The notes: generated from the sequence alone by a model not told the origin. Counted from the stretch's first letter, positions 8,298 to 16,055 are shown. The stretch: 22,081 nt of DNA from Draconibacterium sp. (GCA_016705335.1 JADIYN010000067.1:1-22081); one strand, 5' to 3'. Translations and numbers: made by a program.

Positions 8298-9500
8298 ATG
8301 AAAAATATTACCCTGTTTATGTGCTTGATGCTGATTTCAGCAATGATTTTAAAAGCTCAAACCGATAGTCTCCCTTCAAATCTGTATATCAACAGTGCCG
8401 AAAAAATGTTGCTGACAAACGGAAACCTGAAAATCGGAGGTTATGGCGAAGTGCATTACAACCAGCCATTATCATCAGATGTGATGAAAAACGGGACTTT
8501 GGATGTTCACCGTTTTGTAATGATGATGGGCTACCAGTTTAACGACCGCTTACAGTTTGTTACTGAACTGGAATTTGAACATGTTGTGGAGTTTTATGTG
8601 GAGCAGGCATTTTTGCAATACAAACTGAATAAGTATATCAATTTAAGAGGCGGTTTGATTTTAACTCCCATGGGAATTGTGAATGAATACCATGAACCTG
8701 TTGCATTTAACGGCGTTGAGCGGCCGCAAATCGACAACGCAATTTCGCCCACTACCTGGCGTGAAGTTGGTTTTGGAATAACAGGTATTATTTTGCCGGT
8801 TTCATTAAAATACCAGCTTTATATGATGAATGGCTTTAACAGTTTCGATGGATCGGCTCATATTGGTGGTTCAAGTGGTTTGCGCAGTGGAAGACAAAAA
8901 GGCTCCGAATCGTTTGTTAGTTCCCCTAATTTTAGTGGTAAAGTTGAATATTTTGGTTTCCGCGGCCTCAACATTGGTTTGTCCGGTTATTTTGGAAATA
9001 CACAAAGCACGCTTTACAACGGAATCGATAAAAATGATGAAGCCGCTATTGCAAGGGCAGATTCATCGGTTATCGGAATATCGATGCTTGGCGTTGATGC
9101 CCGTTATTCAATAAAAGGATTAAAATTAACAGGGCAGCTGTATTACACAAACCTATCCAACGCGGATCAATTCAATGAATTTACATCGGGTAAAGGCGGC
9201 GGTAATCTCGGAAGTTCAATGTTTGGTTATTATGTCGATTTGGGATACAACGTTCTTCGAAGTGCAAAAACCGATATGCAACTTATCCCGTTTTTACGCT
9301 ATTCAAATTACGACACGCATTACAATGTGCCCGTAAATATTGCGGATAACCCGGCTTACCAGAAGGAAGTTTATACAACAGGATTATCATTCTTTTTAAC
9401 AAAAGGCGCGGTAATAAAGGCGGATATGCAACTGGTAAAAAACGGCACGCAGGATGAATTTGCCAAAACTTTTAATGCCGGATTTGGAATCATGTTTTAA
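8298..9500 (+). CDS. outer-membrane beta-barrel porin (phosphate-selective porin O/P-like)
   Basis: A 400-residue exported protein. MKNITLFMCLMLISAMILKAQ is a signal peptide with cleavage after AQ. The mature part alternates polar and aromatic residues in strand-like stretches with turn glycines (GGYGEVHYNQP, LDVHRFVMMMGYQFNDRLQFVTELEFEH, YFGFRGLNIGLSGYFG) and ends in a short aromatic strand (FNAGFGIMF), as outer-membrane barrels do. The HRFVMMMGYxFNDRLQFVTELEFEH region followed by AFLQYKLNKYINLRGGLILTPMGIVNE is typical of the O/P-type porins of Bacteroidota. The gene is intact and starts 11 bases before the FMN-binding gene, with which it forms an operon. The solute is unknown. Confidence 0.82.
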   Translation: MKNITLFMCLMLISAMILKAQTDSLPSNLYINSAEKMLLTNGNLKIGGYGEVHYNQPLSSDVMKNGTLDVHRFVMMMGYQFNDRLQFVTELEFEHVVEFYVEQAFLQYKLNKYINLRGGLILTPMGIVNEYHEPVAFNGVERPQIDNAISPTTWREVGFGITGIILPVSLKYQLYMMNGFNSFDGSAHIGGSSGLRSGRQKGSESFVSSPNFSGKVEYFGFRGLNIGLSGYFGNTQSTLYNGIDKNDEAAIARADSSVIGISMLGVDARYSIKGLKLTGQLYYTNLSNADQFNEFTSGKGGGNLGSSMFGYYVDLGYNVLRSAKTDMQLIPFLRYSNYDTHYNVPVNIADNPAYQKEVYTTGLSFFLTKGAVIKADMQLVKNGTQDEFAKTFNAGFGIMF

Positions 9501-9511
9501 AAAAGGAAGCA

Positions 9512-10144
9512 ATGATTAAAAGTTTTCTGCTGATATTTTCCTTGATGGTTTGTCTTGTTGCAGTTGGTCAGGATGAAATTGATTATCAAAACAAACGCTT
9601 AATCAATGGCCTGAAAAAAAGCGGGATTTCTGATTTTTCACATTTGGAGGAGGTAAATCTTACTTCAAATAATCAATACGAACCAAAAGGCAAATTTTTT
9701 AAAGTTGCTGAAAGTCTGAAAGCGAGCGAGGTTAAATATGTATATGTCGGAAGGGTGAACAGTTGCCGTGCAGGCGGCTGTTCCAGTTCCGGCATTTCAA
9801 CTCCGCAAAACCTGGATTCGGAGTATTTTGATTATTACATTTTTTTCGATGCCGCCAAAACAGTGAAACAAGTGGAAGTGTATAATTACGAAGCCACACA
9901 CGGTTACGAAATAACTGCCAAAGGCTGGCTGAAACAATTTATTGGTTTTGCAGATAAGGATACACTTGTTGTAAATAAAAACATTGATGGAATAACCGGG
10001 GCAACAGTTTCGGTGTACGCCATTACAACCGATATTCAGCAAAAAACCAAACTGCTAAAATCAATGATTAATAAACCTAAAATTCTTCAAACCAAATTGA
10101 TTATTTTTTTGACCTTTTATTCTGAAATTTTTTACCACAGATAA
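9512..10144 (+). CDS. exported FMN-binding protein with CRAGGC motif
   Basis: A signal peptide (MIKSFLLIFSLMVCLVAVGQ) is followed by an RnfG/NqrC-type FMN-binding domain. The covalent flavin site is DGITGATVS at residues 159-167, with Thr165 the expected phosphoester acceptor; this link is made by ApbE-type flavin transferases. Ahead of it, Cys85 and Cys90 in NSCRAGGCSSSG form a CxxxxC pair, and ATHGYEITAKGWLKQFIG is the usual domain core. It acts in the periplasm, probably as a one-electron carrier. The last 25 residues are unlike the family and run into the terminator. One missing A in the run 10057-10060 would put the natural stop at 10069-10071. Confidence 0.85.
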   Translation: MIKSFLLIFSLMVCLVAVGQDEIDYQNKRLINGLKKSGISDFSHLEEVNLTSNNQYEPKGKFFKVAESLKASEVKYVYVGRVNSCRAGGCSSSGISTPQNLDSEYFDYYIFFDAAKTVKQVEVYNYEATHGYEITAKGWLKQFIGFADKDTLVVNKNIDGITGATVSVYAITTDIQQKTKLLKSMINKPKILQTKLIIFLTFYSEIFYHR

Positions 10145-10201
10145 CACGGATTTACTCAGATTATTCGAAAAAAAATCTGGTAAATCTTTCATTTCTGTGG
10201 T
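10134..10201. terminator. long inverted repeat between convergent genes
   Basis: ACCACAGA at 10134-10141 is inverted as TCTGTGGT at 10194-10201, and similarity continues inward (GGATTTACTCAGATT against AATCTGGTAAATC) to give an imperfect stem of about 28 bases around an A-run. It lies between the FMN gene and the convergent XRE gene and probably ends both transcripts. The ACCACAGATaACACGGATTtA word resembles a dispersed repeat seen in many Bacteroidota genomes (from memory). Confidence 0.6.
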
Positions 10202-10240
10202 TGAATAAAATATTCCCCATAAAAAGTACAGTTTTGTGAA

Positions 10241-11134
10241 TTATACAGTTATCAAAGTAACTCCGGTTAAATCAGCTTTTCCGTTTTTCAGAAATTCGTA
10301 GGTCATTCGGTCGGCATGGCTGTCGGTAAACCGTATTCCTTTCAGGCTTTTATTTTTAAAGAACGTGTTTTTTAGTGTTACATTTTTAAATGTTACTCTT
10401 TTAAAGTCGCAGTTTTCGAAATAGCAATCATCCACATTACCTTCGAAAACCACGTCAGCAATGTAGGTATGAATAAAGCTGCTTTGGTTCCATTTGGCAC
10501 CGGCAATTGTGTTTTTCTCAAATCCGCCAGATTTTATCTTTACTCCCGTAAAATCGGCGCCGGTGAAATCGCTGCCGCCAATAAAGCTTTCCGAAAATTC
10601 TGTTTCTTTTAACGAACAATTTTTAAACAGGTTGCCGGCAAGGTTTGAACGAAGAATGTGACTGCCACCCAGGTCGGAATCTGAAAAATCACATTTATCA
10701 ATATTGTTGCTTTTTAGCAGCAGCCCCGACAAATCGGAACCCACGAATTTGCAGTTTTGCATATTTGATGAACTGAATTTTTCGTGCAGGTTTTTCAAGC
10801 CCGAAAAGTCAGCGTCCACCCAGTTTCCTCGCGACATATCCCAGTTCAGTTTTTTACCGTTGTCGGGGCCTGACTCAGAAGGTTGCTTTAGCTGCGATTC
10901 TAAAGGAATATTTTTATTGGTGACGGATTGGAAGTTTTCTGAGAAATAGTTCAAGTCAACTCCCAGAATTTCGGCCAGACGGTTTAATGTAATAATGTCG
11001 GGCAATGATTCCCCGCGTTCCCATTTTCCTACTGCCTGCGCGCTGATAAACAACCGCTCCGCCAATTGTGCCTGCGAAATATTTACTTTTTTACGTGCTT
11101 CGGTAATTTTAGTGCCAATCATTTTTGTTTCCAT
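10241..11134 (-). CDS. XRE-family regulator with pentapeptide-like repeats
   Basis: The 297-residue protein has an XRE/Cro helix-turn-helix at residues 7-63 (ISQAQLAERLFISAQAVGKWERGESLPD, then LNRLAEILGVDLNYF). A linker leads to about 200 residues of pentapeptide-like repeats, in which a central Leu/Phe recurs every five residues (DADFSG, NCKFVGSDLSG, KCDFSDSDLGG, GGSDFTGADFTGVKI, DCYFENCDFKRVTF). Such repeats form a right-handed quadrilateral helix; here they probably mediate dimerisation or protein contacts. The ATG at 11134 is chosen because the promoter at 11170-11200 lies inside the longer frame that begins at 11200. It may regulate itself through the repeats upstream of the promoter. 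Confidence 0.85.
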   Translation of the reverse strand: METKMIGTKITEARKKVNISQAQLAERLFISAQAVGKWERGESLPDIITLNRLAEILGVDLNYFSENFQSVTNKNIPLESQLKQPSESGPDNGKKLNWDMSRGNWVDADFSGLKNLHEKFSSSNMQNCKFVGSDLSGLLLKSNNIDKCDFSDSDLGGSHILRSNLAGNLFKNCSLKETEFSESFIGGSDFTGADFTGVKIKSGGFEKNTIAGAKWNQSSFIHTYIADVVFEGNVDDCYFENCDFKRVTFKNVTLKNTFFKNKSLKGIRFTDSHADRMTYEFLKNGKADLTGVTLITV

Positions 11135-11169
11135 TTGTAATCTTTTTTTGTTATTAATTTTCGACACAA

Positions 11170-11200
11170 CAAAGATATTGGGGCTTTTTGCCTGAATCAA
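11170..11200 (-). promoter_or_regulatory. promoter of the XRE-pentapeptide gene
   Basis: On the minus strand TTG (11200-11198) and TATCTTTG (11177-11170) are separated by 20 bases, an exact fit to the Bacteroidota consensus. The start would be near 11164, about 30 bases before the ATG at 11134. Confidence 0.7.
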
Positions 11201-11216
11201 AATTATACGAAAACTT

Positions 11217-11257
11217 ATGGTTGTAATTTCGCTATATATGGTTGTTATTCAACAACC
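11217..11257. promoter_or_regulatory. operator-like repeats upstream of the XRE promoter
   Basis: ATGGTTGT occurs at 11217-11224 and again at 11238-11245, 21 bases apart (two helix turns). The second copy is part of a perfect inverted repeat, GGTTGTT-ATTC-AACAACC (11240-11257). All lie just upstream of the -33 element, where a regulator could bind. Confidence 0.4.
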
Positions 11258-11280
11258 AGCAGTTGTATTTGCAGAAAATG

Positions 11281-11398
11281 GTGGTGAATCGGTTTATAGA
11301 AGGGAAAATTGCATCTGTAATCCTGCAATTGTAAACAAGTGGCAATAGAATATTCAATTTTGATGAATAGAGGCAGAATACAAACCAGTGCGGACGGA
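11281..11398. repeat. dispersed non-coding element, copy A
   Basis: About 115 bases that align on the same strand with 19622-19731, sharing GTGGTG, AGAAGGGAAAAT, AACAAGTGG, AATAG, TATTCAATT and TACAAAC in the same order. It begins six bases past the stop of the T9SS gene, on that gene's 3' side. I see no gene in it. Confidence 0.5.
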
Positions 11399-11403
11399 TG
11401 AAT

Positions 11404-12101
11404 TTATTTCTTTAAAAACTTAAATGTATTTCCATTTTGAAGTTTCAGGAAGTATAAACCGAAGGAAAGTTTTTAATGTCAATTTTTTCGTTGTTAAAAA
11501 TAGTTCCGTTAAAAACCGGAGTCCCTAAAAGATTATAAATGATATAATTTTCATTTGATTTAAGTCCTGAAATTTGAATATACCCGGCAGCAGGATTTGG
11601 AAATAATTTTACTTTACCATTATTTTTGAATGCTTCAATACTTACCAATGGGGCAGTTGAACGCTCATAGCTAAATCCACCGCCGGCATTTCCTACACTC
11701 CACAACGTGAATTTGATATCAATATAAATACTGTCGGTAATTAAATAAAGAACCATATCCCGGTTAAGCATACCCGGAGGATTGCCTGCAACAGTGATTT
11801 CCCAGTTGTCGAATTTTAAAGTATCCATTCCTGTGGTTGTTCCAAAAGCCCATTTTGTATCTGCCGGACTTACATCAGTTATATAGGCAGTTTCTTTGGC
11901 GATATTAAAAATACCTTTCGTTGTGGCCCTTGTAATCCTTACATTATTTGTAATACTATCCTGATTCGAACTTAATGTCCAATCACTGTTGGCAGCTTTT
12001 GTAAAAACTATTTTTTCACCGGTCCAGATAGTTTGGGCAGTTAATTTACCGGTATTTAAAAGTAATACTGAAATTGCAAAAAACAGATAAAGTTTTTTCA
12101 T
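11404..12101 (-). CDS. secreted T9SS type A sorting-domain protein, one frameshift
   Basis: The 232-residue protein starts with a signal peptide (MKKLYLFFAISVLLLNTGKLTAQ). The middle has no domain I recognise, but is beta-rich. The last 70 residues are a type IX secretion sorting domain (VKLFPNPAAGYIQISG, then IYNLLGTPVFNGTI), ending in a basic tail. The frame is broken near 11459-11460: one missing G on the coding strand turns FPS-GLYFLKL into a premature stop at 11445. Restoring it yields FKFLKK and TAA at 11404-11406, the normal end of such domains. It is 45 bases downstream of the tail-tube gene, so the two may share a transcript. The protein should be exported to the surface or medium. 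Confidence 0.82.
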
Positions 12102-12146
12102 GGCAAATGTTCTTATTTTGATAAGTCTGGCAGTGTACTATATTCA

Positions 12147-12599
12147 TTATCCGATTTCAGTTGTCAGTCCTTCGTGTGCAAGTTCAATGCTTTCAACAGC
12201 AACTTCATTACCATTCGATTTTAAATCGGTTGAACTGATTTTTGTGGGCCAGGCATTGTTTAAAGTCCAGGTCATGGTCGGAATACCATTTTGATCCAAT
12301 AGTCTGATAACAACTTTTTGCCGTTTGATCGTATTCATTTTTATGTTGTTATACAAGTCCCAAAATTGTTTATCATTTGCAAATACACCTTTTTTCATGG
12401 TTATATTGCTGCTTTTTGCTATTCCTGGCATATTAATATGCGAGAAAACCGGGCTGTTGCCATGCCTGTATTCCAAAGTTTCTCCCTCAAAATCCAAACC
12501 GCTGACTTCCTGAAAAGGGATATTCACAGTGTTTCCCCAGTCAACCATAAAATAGAATTTTGGTATCGGCCAGTTACTGTCTTGATTTTCTCCTGCCAT
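12147..12599 (-). CDS. gp19-like contractile tail-tube protein (phage tail / injection-system tube), orphan
   Basis: This 150-residue protein is intact and matches the T4 gp19/Afp1/Pvc1 tail-tube family. It has the acidic, proline-rich N-terminus PIPKFYFMVDWG, then IPFQEVSGLDFEGETLEYRHG, the MPGIAKSSNITMKKGVF loop and WDLYNNI, followed by VVIRLLDQNG and a C-terminal VAVESIELAHEGL. In phages and extracellular contractile injection systems this protein stacks as hexameric rings inside the sheath. No sheath, baseplate, spike or AAA gene lies in this window, so the gene is solitary here. It may serve a locus elsewhere or have been kept for another role. Confidence 0.85.
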   Translation of the reverse strand: MAGENQDSNWPIPKFYFMVDWGNTVNIPFQEVSGLDFEGETLEYRHGNSPVFSHINMPGIAKSSNITMKKGVFANDKQFWDLYNNIKMNTIKRQKVVIRLLDQNGIPTMTWTLNNAWPTKISSTDLKSNGNEVAVESIELAHEGLTTEIG

Positions 12600-13021
12600 A
12601 ATTCAATTATTATTTCGTTAATAAGTTCAATTTCAAATAATATATATTATTTCTTACCCTATAACCTTAAGGATATGACATTTGTTCGTTTATAAAATGA
12701 AATTGAAATTATTTTCCCCTGCATTTGCCCATTTAATGTTGTGATCATAATTAACGCAATATTATTTTGCAGGAAAGTGGTGTGGGTAGATGGTAAAGCA
12801 AATATAAAATTCTGTTGATGTGTATCGGTTAGAAATTTGAGTGGGTGAGGGAAATATGTAATTATGATTCAGGAAATATTTTTTTTTTAGAAATGGATAA
12901 AATTAAGAAATCTTTAAATAAACCTTGCTAAACTTAGCGATACAATTTTATGGCAGCAAGGGGTAGAGGGATAAGTGATAGAAAACAAATAACATTCGAT
13001 TAAGTTAACTTGCCTTTTTCT
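12600..13021. other. intergenic, no gene seen
   Basis: About 420 A+T-rich bases between the tail-tube gene and the end of the TIR gene. I find no convincing reading frame on either strand. A T-run near 12885 and small palindromes such as GCTAAACTTAGC (about 12928) are the only structure noted. Confidence 0.5.
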
Positions 13022-13828
13022 TTAAGAAATTTTATCGCCCTTTCGGGAGATTATATAGCCATTTTTCCCAATCACAATGGAATTATCTCCTATTTCAATT
13101 AAATTAACACCTTTACGGGGAATATTATCTACAATTTCTATGATTTTAAAGTCTTTTCCAGGATACAGAACATCTATTTTATTTTCAATTTTATTTAAAT
13201 AATTGCCGGATTTGGATATTATAAAATCGAAACTGCATATTTAATTTTTATTCGGCTCTCTATATGTGTTAAATTTTGCAGCCATTTGAATTGTATAAGC
13301 TGGAAATATCCTGATTATCAATTTAAGTATCGATTCTTCATAAATAGATTCATTATTTTCCTTTTGATGAATGTTTCGTTTGACTGAGACTATTTTATTA
13401 ATATCTGCATGTCCCCAATTAAATCCTTTAGGTCAACATTGATAATTTTTCAATTTTTTAGGTAATGGCGTGTTATCTATAAGCACTGGAACAATATCTT
13501 TGTCTAACGAAATGGCTTGATCATACTCCTTTTTAACTTCAACAGACCGGGAAGAATGGTTACACCAAAACACATACATCAAACGGCAATCCTGAATTGC
13601 ATTTCCAATTACAACAGCCCACTTCAAACCAGGTATTATAGCCTCTCCATCGATAAAAACATTAACACTTGGTTTTAATAATTGAATAATTGGTTTTACA
13701 ATCTTTACATCATGATGACTGTATGATGCAAAGATTTCATATTTTAAATTAATCATACTATTTTTAATTGTCATGTCGATAATAATTTTTATAAAAGTAA
13801 GAAAAATGGCGATTAATGCAATGTACAA
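13022..13828 (-). pseudogene. TIR-domain protein gene, two in-frame stops
   Basis: A single frame of 269 codons is interrupted only by TGA at 13435-13433 and TAA at 13243-13241. Starting at the ATG at 13774, residues 10-112 are a bacterial TIR domain: YEIFASYSHHD (strand A), NVFIDGEAIIPGLKW (box 2 region), and SRSVEVKKEYDQAI followed by KDIVPVLID. In KKEYDQAI, Glu83 aligns with the catalytic Glu of SARM1-type TIR NADases (WVHKE). The hydrophobic lead MYIALIAIFLTFIKIII would be included if the start is 13828. Around the first stop another frame reads VDLKD, as TIR proteins usually do after YQ, so paired indels are possible. The C-terminal 150 residues (FNWGHADINKIV... NKIDVLYPGKDFKIIEIVDNIP... 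IVIGKNGYIISRKG) are of no family I know. TIR NADases often act in phage defence. Confidence 0.65.
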
Positions 13829-13904
13829 ATAGTCTTCTTAATTGAATAAAGGCAGTGTGCCAAACAAATGATAAACGGGGTTCGTGTTAATTACCCAAAC
13901 TGGC

Positions 13905-13939
13905 ACAAATTTTGTTTGCCCGGGACAAATAATGTTTGC
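13905..13939. repeat. 15-bp direct repeats upstream of the TIR gene
   Basis: ACAAATTTTGTTTGC (13905-13919) and ACAAATAATGTTTGC (13925-13939) are 20 bases apart. The first is also part of an imperfect palindrome, GGCACAAATTTTGTTTGCC. The spacing of about two helix turns and the position 77-111 bases before the TIR frame suggest a protein-binding site. Confidence 0.35.
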
Positions 13940-13969
13940 TTTTGCAAAGTAAGACGGACCCGCGTCAAT

Positions 13970-13988
13970 AAGTGATATTAAATCACTT
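13970..13988 (-). terminator. hairpin after the NTF2-like gene
   Basis: AAGTGAT (13970-13976) and ATCACTT (13982-13988) form a perfect seven-base stem with a five-base loop, about 20 bases past the stop of the NTF2-like gene. There is no strong T-tract on the minus strand, so it is only a candidate. Confidence 0.35.
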
Positions 13989-14008
13989 TGCCGCCAGACT
14001 ATTAATTT

Positions 14009-14427
14009 TCACACGTTATTTGCATGTCTGACGGTTAATTGCCAGCTGTCTTTGTTTTCATCCAAACATTGGTATATCTGCGATTTAATATCTTGCCTGC
14101 ATTTGGCGCTCCTTTGGCAGGAACAACAATTTCGCTTCCCATTACAACCACCATTTTTTCGAAAAATAAAAATGTTTCAGGAGTACGTTCAAACCTTGTA
14201 TAAGCATATTGTCTTAATCAAATCACAATTCTGTTTGTTGGATGATTTACCGTAACATCGTCGTTCATCAGGCTATCAAGCGCTTTGGCATTTCCATCGA
14301 ATATCGCCTGTGCATGAGCGAGATCGAGTTTTTTTATTTGTTCTTTTAAGATTGGATTTTCAAAATTGTTTTGAGCTTCCATCCTGCCTGCAAATAATAC
14401 GATAATTGAAAAAATTATGGCTTTCAT
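14009..14427 (-). pseudogene. exported NTF2-like (DUF4440/SnoaL-like) protein, interrupted
   Basis: The gene starts with a signal peptide (MKAIIFSIIVLFAGRMEAQ) and an NTF2-fold N-terminus (LDLAHAQAIFDGNAKALDSLMNDDVTVNHPTNRIV). An in-frame TGA at 14220-14218 follows, yet the same frame resumes as YTRFERTPETFLFFEKMVVVMGSEIVVPAKGAPNAG... RRYTNVW, the rest of the family's domain. About ten to fifteen residues usual for the family between NRIV and YA-x-FERTPE seem absent, so a small deletion may accompany the stop. A further one-base shortage near 14055-14058 is needed to reach SWQLTVRHANNV and the TGA at 14009. NTF2-like domains bind small ligands or catalyse isomerisation; the substrate is unknown. 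It is the last gene of the AraC-led cluster. Confidence 0.7.
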
Positions 14428-14514
14428 ATAAATTGTTTTTATTGTAATTATTCAAATCTGGGAATCCAATAGTTATCGCATGCGCACCGGTTAAAAAATT
14501 TAAAGGTGAATAAT

Positions 14515-14953
14515 TTATTTGATCCGTACATATTTTTCTTTCCAGGCCCAATCTTTATCTATTATACCATTTTCATCTACAGGGTACGTTATTATAAGGG
14601 TATCACTCTTCATCTCCATGGTCATTTTAATCGTTTTGCCTTCCCATGGCTTGTAAAAAATGATCTTTACATCTTCTACATACTTGTTTCCGTCAAGTGT
14701 GTATGTTCCGGCAACTACAAATCTGTTACCTTTGTATCTTCTTTAATCACACCCATGCCCATGAAATGATTACCATACCAGATTTTGGTTACGTCCCAGT
14801 CACTCTTCCCCGGGAATTCAATTCCAGGTTTATCGCCATTAATGGTTTCATAATAAACCATTTTCCAGGCGCCTTCAATTTGAGGCTTTTCTTTTGGCAA
14901 TGTGCACTTATGCTAAATGCAATAAAAAATAAGCAAAGAAGTTTTGTTTTCAT
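14515..14953 (-). CDS. small exported lipocalin-like protein, copy 1, two frameshifts
   Basis: The reconstructed protein has 146 residues and is a paralogue of the gene at 15014-15457. It has the signal peptide MKTKLLCLFFIAFSISAHCQ, then IEGAWKMVYYETINGD, VTKIWYGNHFMGMG, VAGTYTLDGNKYVEDV, EGKTIKMTMEM and KYVRIK. This resembles the small IxGxWK lipocalin-like (DUF4488-type) proteins of Bacteroidota, but the family name is tentative. One base is missing near 14878 (CAA-ATTG against CAATATTG in the paralogue) and another near 14716, creating a stop after VTDL. Its signal-peptide region is nearly identical in DNA to that of copy 2, although the mature parts have diverged. Confidence 0.72.
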
Positions 14954-14957
14954 AATC
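14858..14957. repeat. 100-bp direct repeat, copy 1
   Basis: The DNA for the signal peptide and first mature residues is repeated at 15361-15461 with only about two or three differences, in contrast to the rest of the two genes. Confidence 0.75.
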
Positions 14958-15013
14958 TGAAATTTTAGATTTTAATATTGATTTGAATTTAAATTGCAGT
15001 TAATTGGGTTAAC

Positions 15014-15457
15014 TTACTTTTTGATACGTACATATTTTTCACTCCAGGCTTCATTTTTATCTATTTGACCTTTGTCGTCAACAGGATAAGTCTGGATAAG
15101 GGTATCATTCTTCATTTCCAACAACATTTTGATCGTTTTTCCTTCCCATTCCGTGTATGAGAGAATCTTTATATTTTCTTCGTATCTGTTTCCAATCAAT
15201 GTGAAGGTTCCCAAAAAGTACATGTCCGAAACAGATTTATCTTGCTTTGTTCGGCCAACAGCCATGCACTGATTGCCTGACCAGATTTTAGTAATATCAT
15301 TGTCAACTTTTCCGGGAAAATCAATCACGGATTTATTGCCTTTAATGGTTTGAGATTGAACCATTTTCCAGGCGCCTTCAATATTGAGGCTTTTCTTTTG
15401 GCAATGTGCACTTATGCTAAATGCAATAAAAAATAAGCAAAGAAGTTTTGTTCTCAT
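15014..15457 (-). CDS. small exported lipocalin-like protein, copy 2
   Basis: This 147-residue protein is intact: signal peptide MRTKLLCLFFIAFSISAHCQ, then NIEGAWKMVQSQTIKGN, DITKIWSGNQCMAVG, YFLGTFTLIGNRYEENI, EWEGKTIKMLLEMKNDTLIQTYPVDDKG and a basic end, KYVRIKK. A single small beta-barrel domain is likely, held in the periplasm or secreted. It is the intact tandem duplicate of the gene at 14515-14953, 60 bases apart. The ligand is unknown. The 170-base gap upstream has a short frame starting MRTGLFVPILCLV (from about 15555) that looks like a decayed copy of the same gene start. Confidence 0.78.
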   Translation of the reverse strand: MRTKLLCLFFIAFSISAHCQKKSLNIEGAWKMVQSQTIKGNKSVIDFPGKVDNDITKIWSGNQCMAVGRTKQDKSVSDMYFLGTFTLIGNRYEENIKILSYTEWEGKTIKMLLEMKNDTLIQTYPVDDKGQIDKNEAWSEKYVRIKK

Positions 15458-15461
15458 AATT
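15361..15461. repeat. 100-bp direct repeat, copy 2
   Basis: Partner of 14858-14957; it covers the signal-peptide coding region of the intact lipocalin-like gene. Confidence 0.75.
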
Positions 15462-15627
15462 TGAATTTTTTATTTTATGGTTTCGCCCAATTTTTGATTT
15501 TTTTAATATGATAAACAAGACATAAAATGGGCACAAAAAGTCCTGTTCTCATAATATGAGATTTTTGAAAACTAATACTGATATGATTTTAAGAAAGGCT
15601 GAATCCAGCTTTAAATCTCTCTTTCAA

Positions 15628-16011
15628 TTAGGCAGGTGCATTCATTACGCCCAATTGTTCCATCAATGCCATTGAATCGGCCATCAGCCAGTGATGAACA
15701 ATTTTCCCGTTTTCGATCTGATAGCTAATTACCAGCGGAAATTCAACTATACGATGAGTTGGCAGGATACCATTAAATTCTCCTTCATGCTGACCTTTCA
15801 ACCGTCCACGAACTATTACCCGATTGCCTTCTGCCATCATCTCATCAACGAAAATCTCGTAGTTGGGGAAAACCGATTCAAAAAACAGAATGTGCCCAAT
15901 AAGTTCTTCATCAGTAATATATTGCTCAAGAAGTTCACGTGTTACGTTGGCTTCCGTCATGGCATTAAAATACCTGATGATAAATTCCTTGTTTTTCCTG
16001 TGTTGTTCCAT
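15628..16011 (-). CDS. SnoaL-like (ester-cyclase family) protein, copy 1
   Basis: This 127-residue protein is intact and has no signal peptide. NKEFIIRYFNAM, the helix and acidic TDEELIGHILFFESVFPNYE, then the strands VDEMMAEGNRVIVRGRLKGQHEGEFNGILPTHRIVEFPLVISYQIENGKIVHHWLMADSMALMEQLGV are the pattern of SnoaL-like ester cyclases. These have an NTF2 cone fold and act on or bind small organic molecules in a deep pocket. It is a tandem duplicate of 16056-16439 (44 bases apart), with a C-terminal block ADSMALMEQLGVMNAPA identical in both. The substrate cannot be deduced from the sequence. Confidence 0.85.
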   Translation of the reverse strand: MEQHRKNKEFIIRYFNAMTEANVTRELLEQYITDEELIGHILFFESVFPNYEIFVDEMMAEGNRVIVRGRLKGQHEGEFNGILPTHRIVEFPLVISYQIENGKIVHHWLMADSMALMEQLGVMNAPA

Positions 16012-16055
16012 AAACTTTTTTTGTTTAATTACCCGGAATCTGTTTAGTTCAATGT

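Noticed and set aside
11135..11200. Upstream start for the XRE-pentapeptide protein at 11200
   Set aside because: The -33 and -7 elements at 11200-11170 lie within it; the ATG at 11134 follows the predicted transcript start.
12318..12695. Plus-strand open frame across the tail-tube gene
   Set aside because: It is the antisense of the convincing gp19-like gene and has no family features of its own.
13901..13915. TGGCAC-N5-TTGT as a sigma-54 promoter
   Set aside because: The -12 GC is GT, there is no plus-strand gene downstream, and the bases are better explained by the paired direct repeats.
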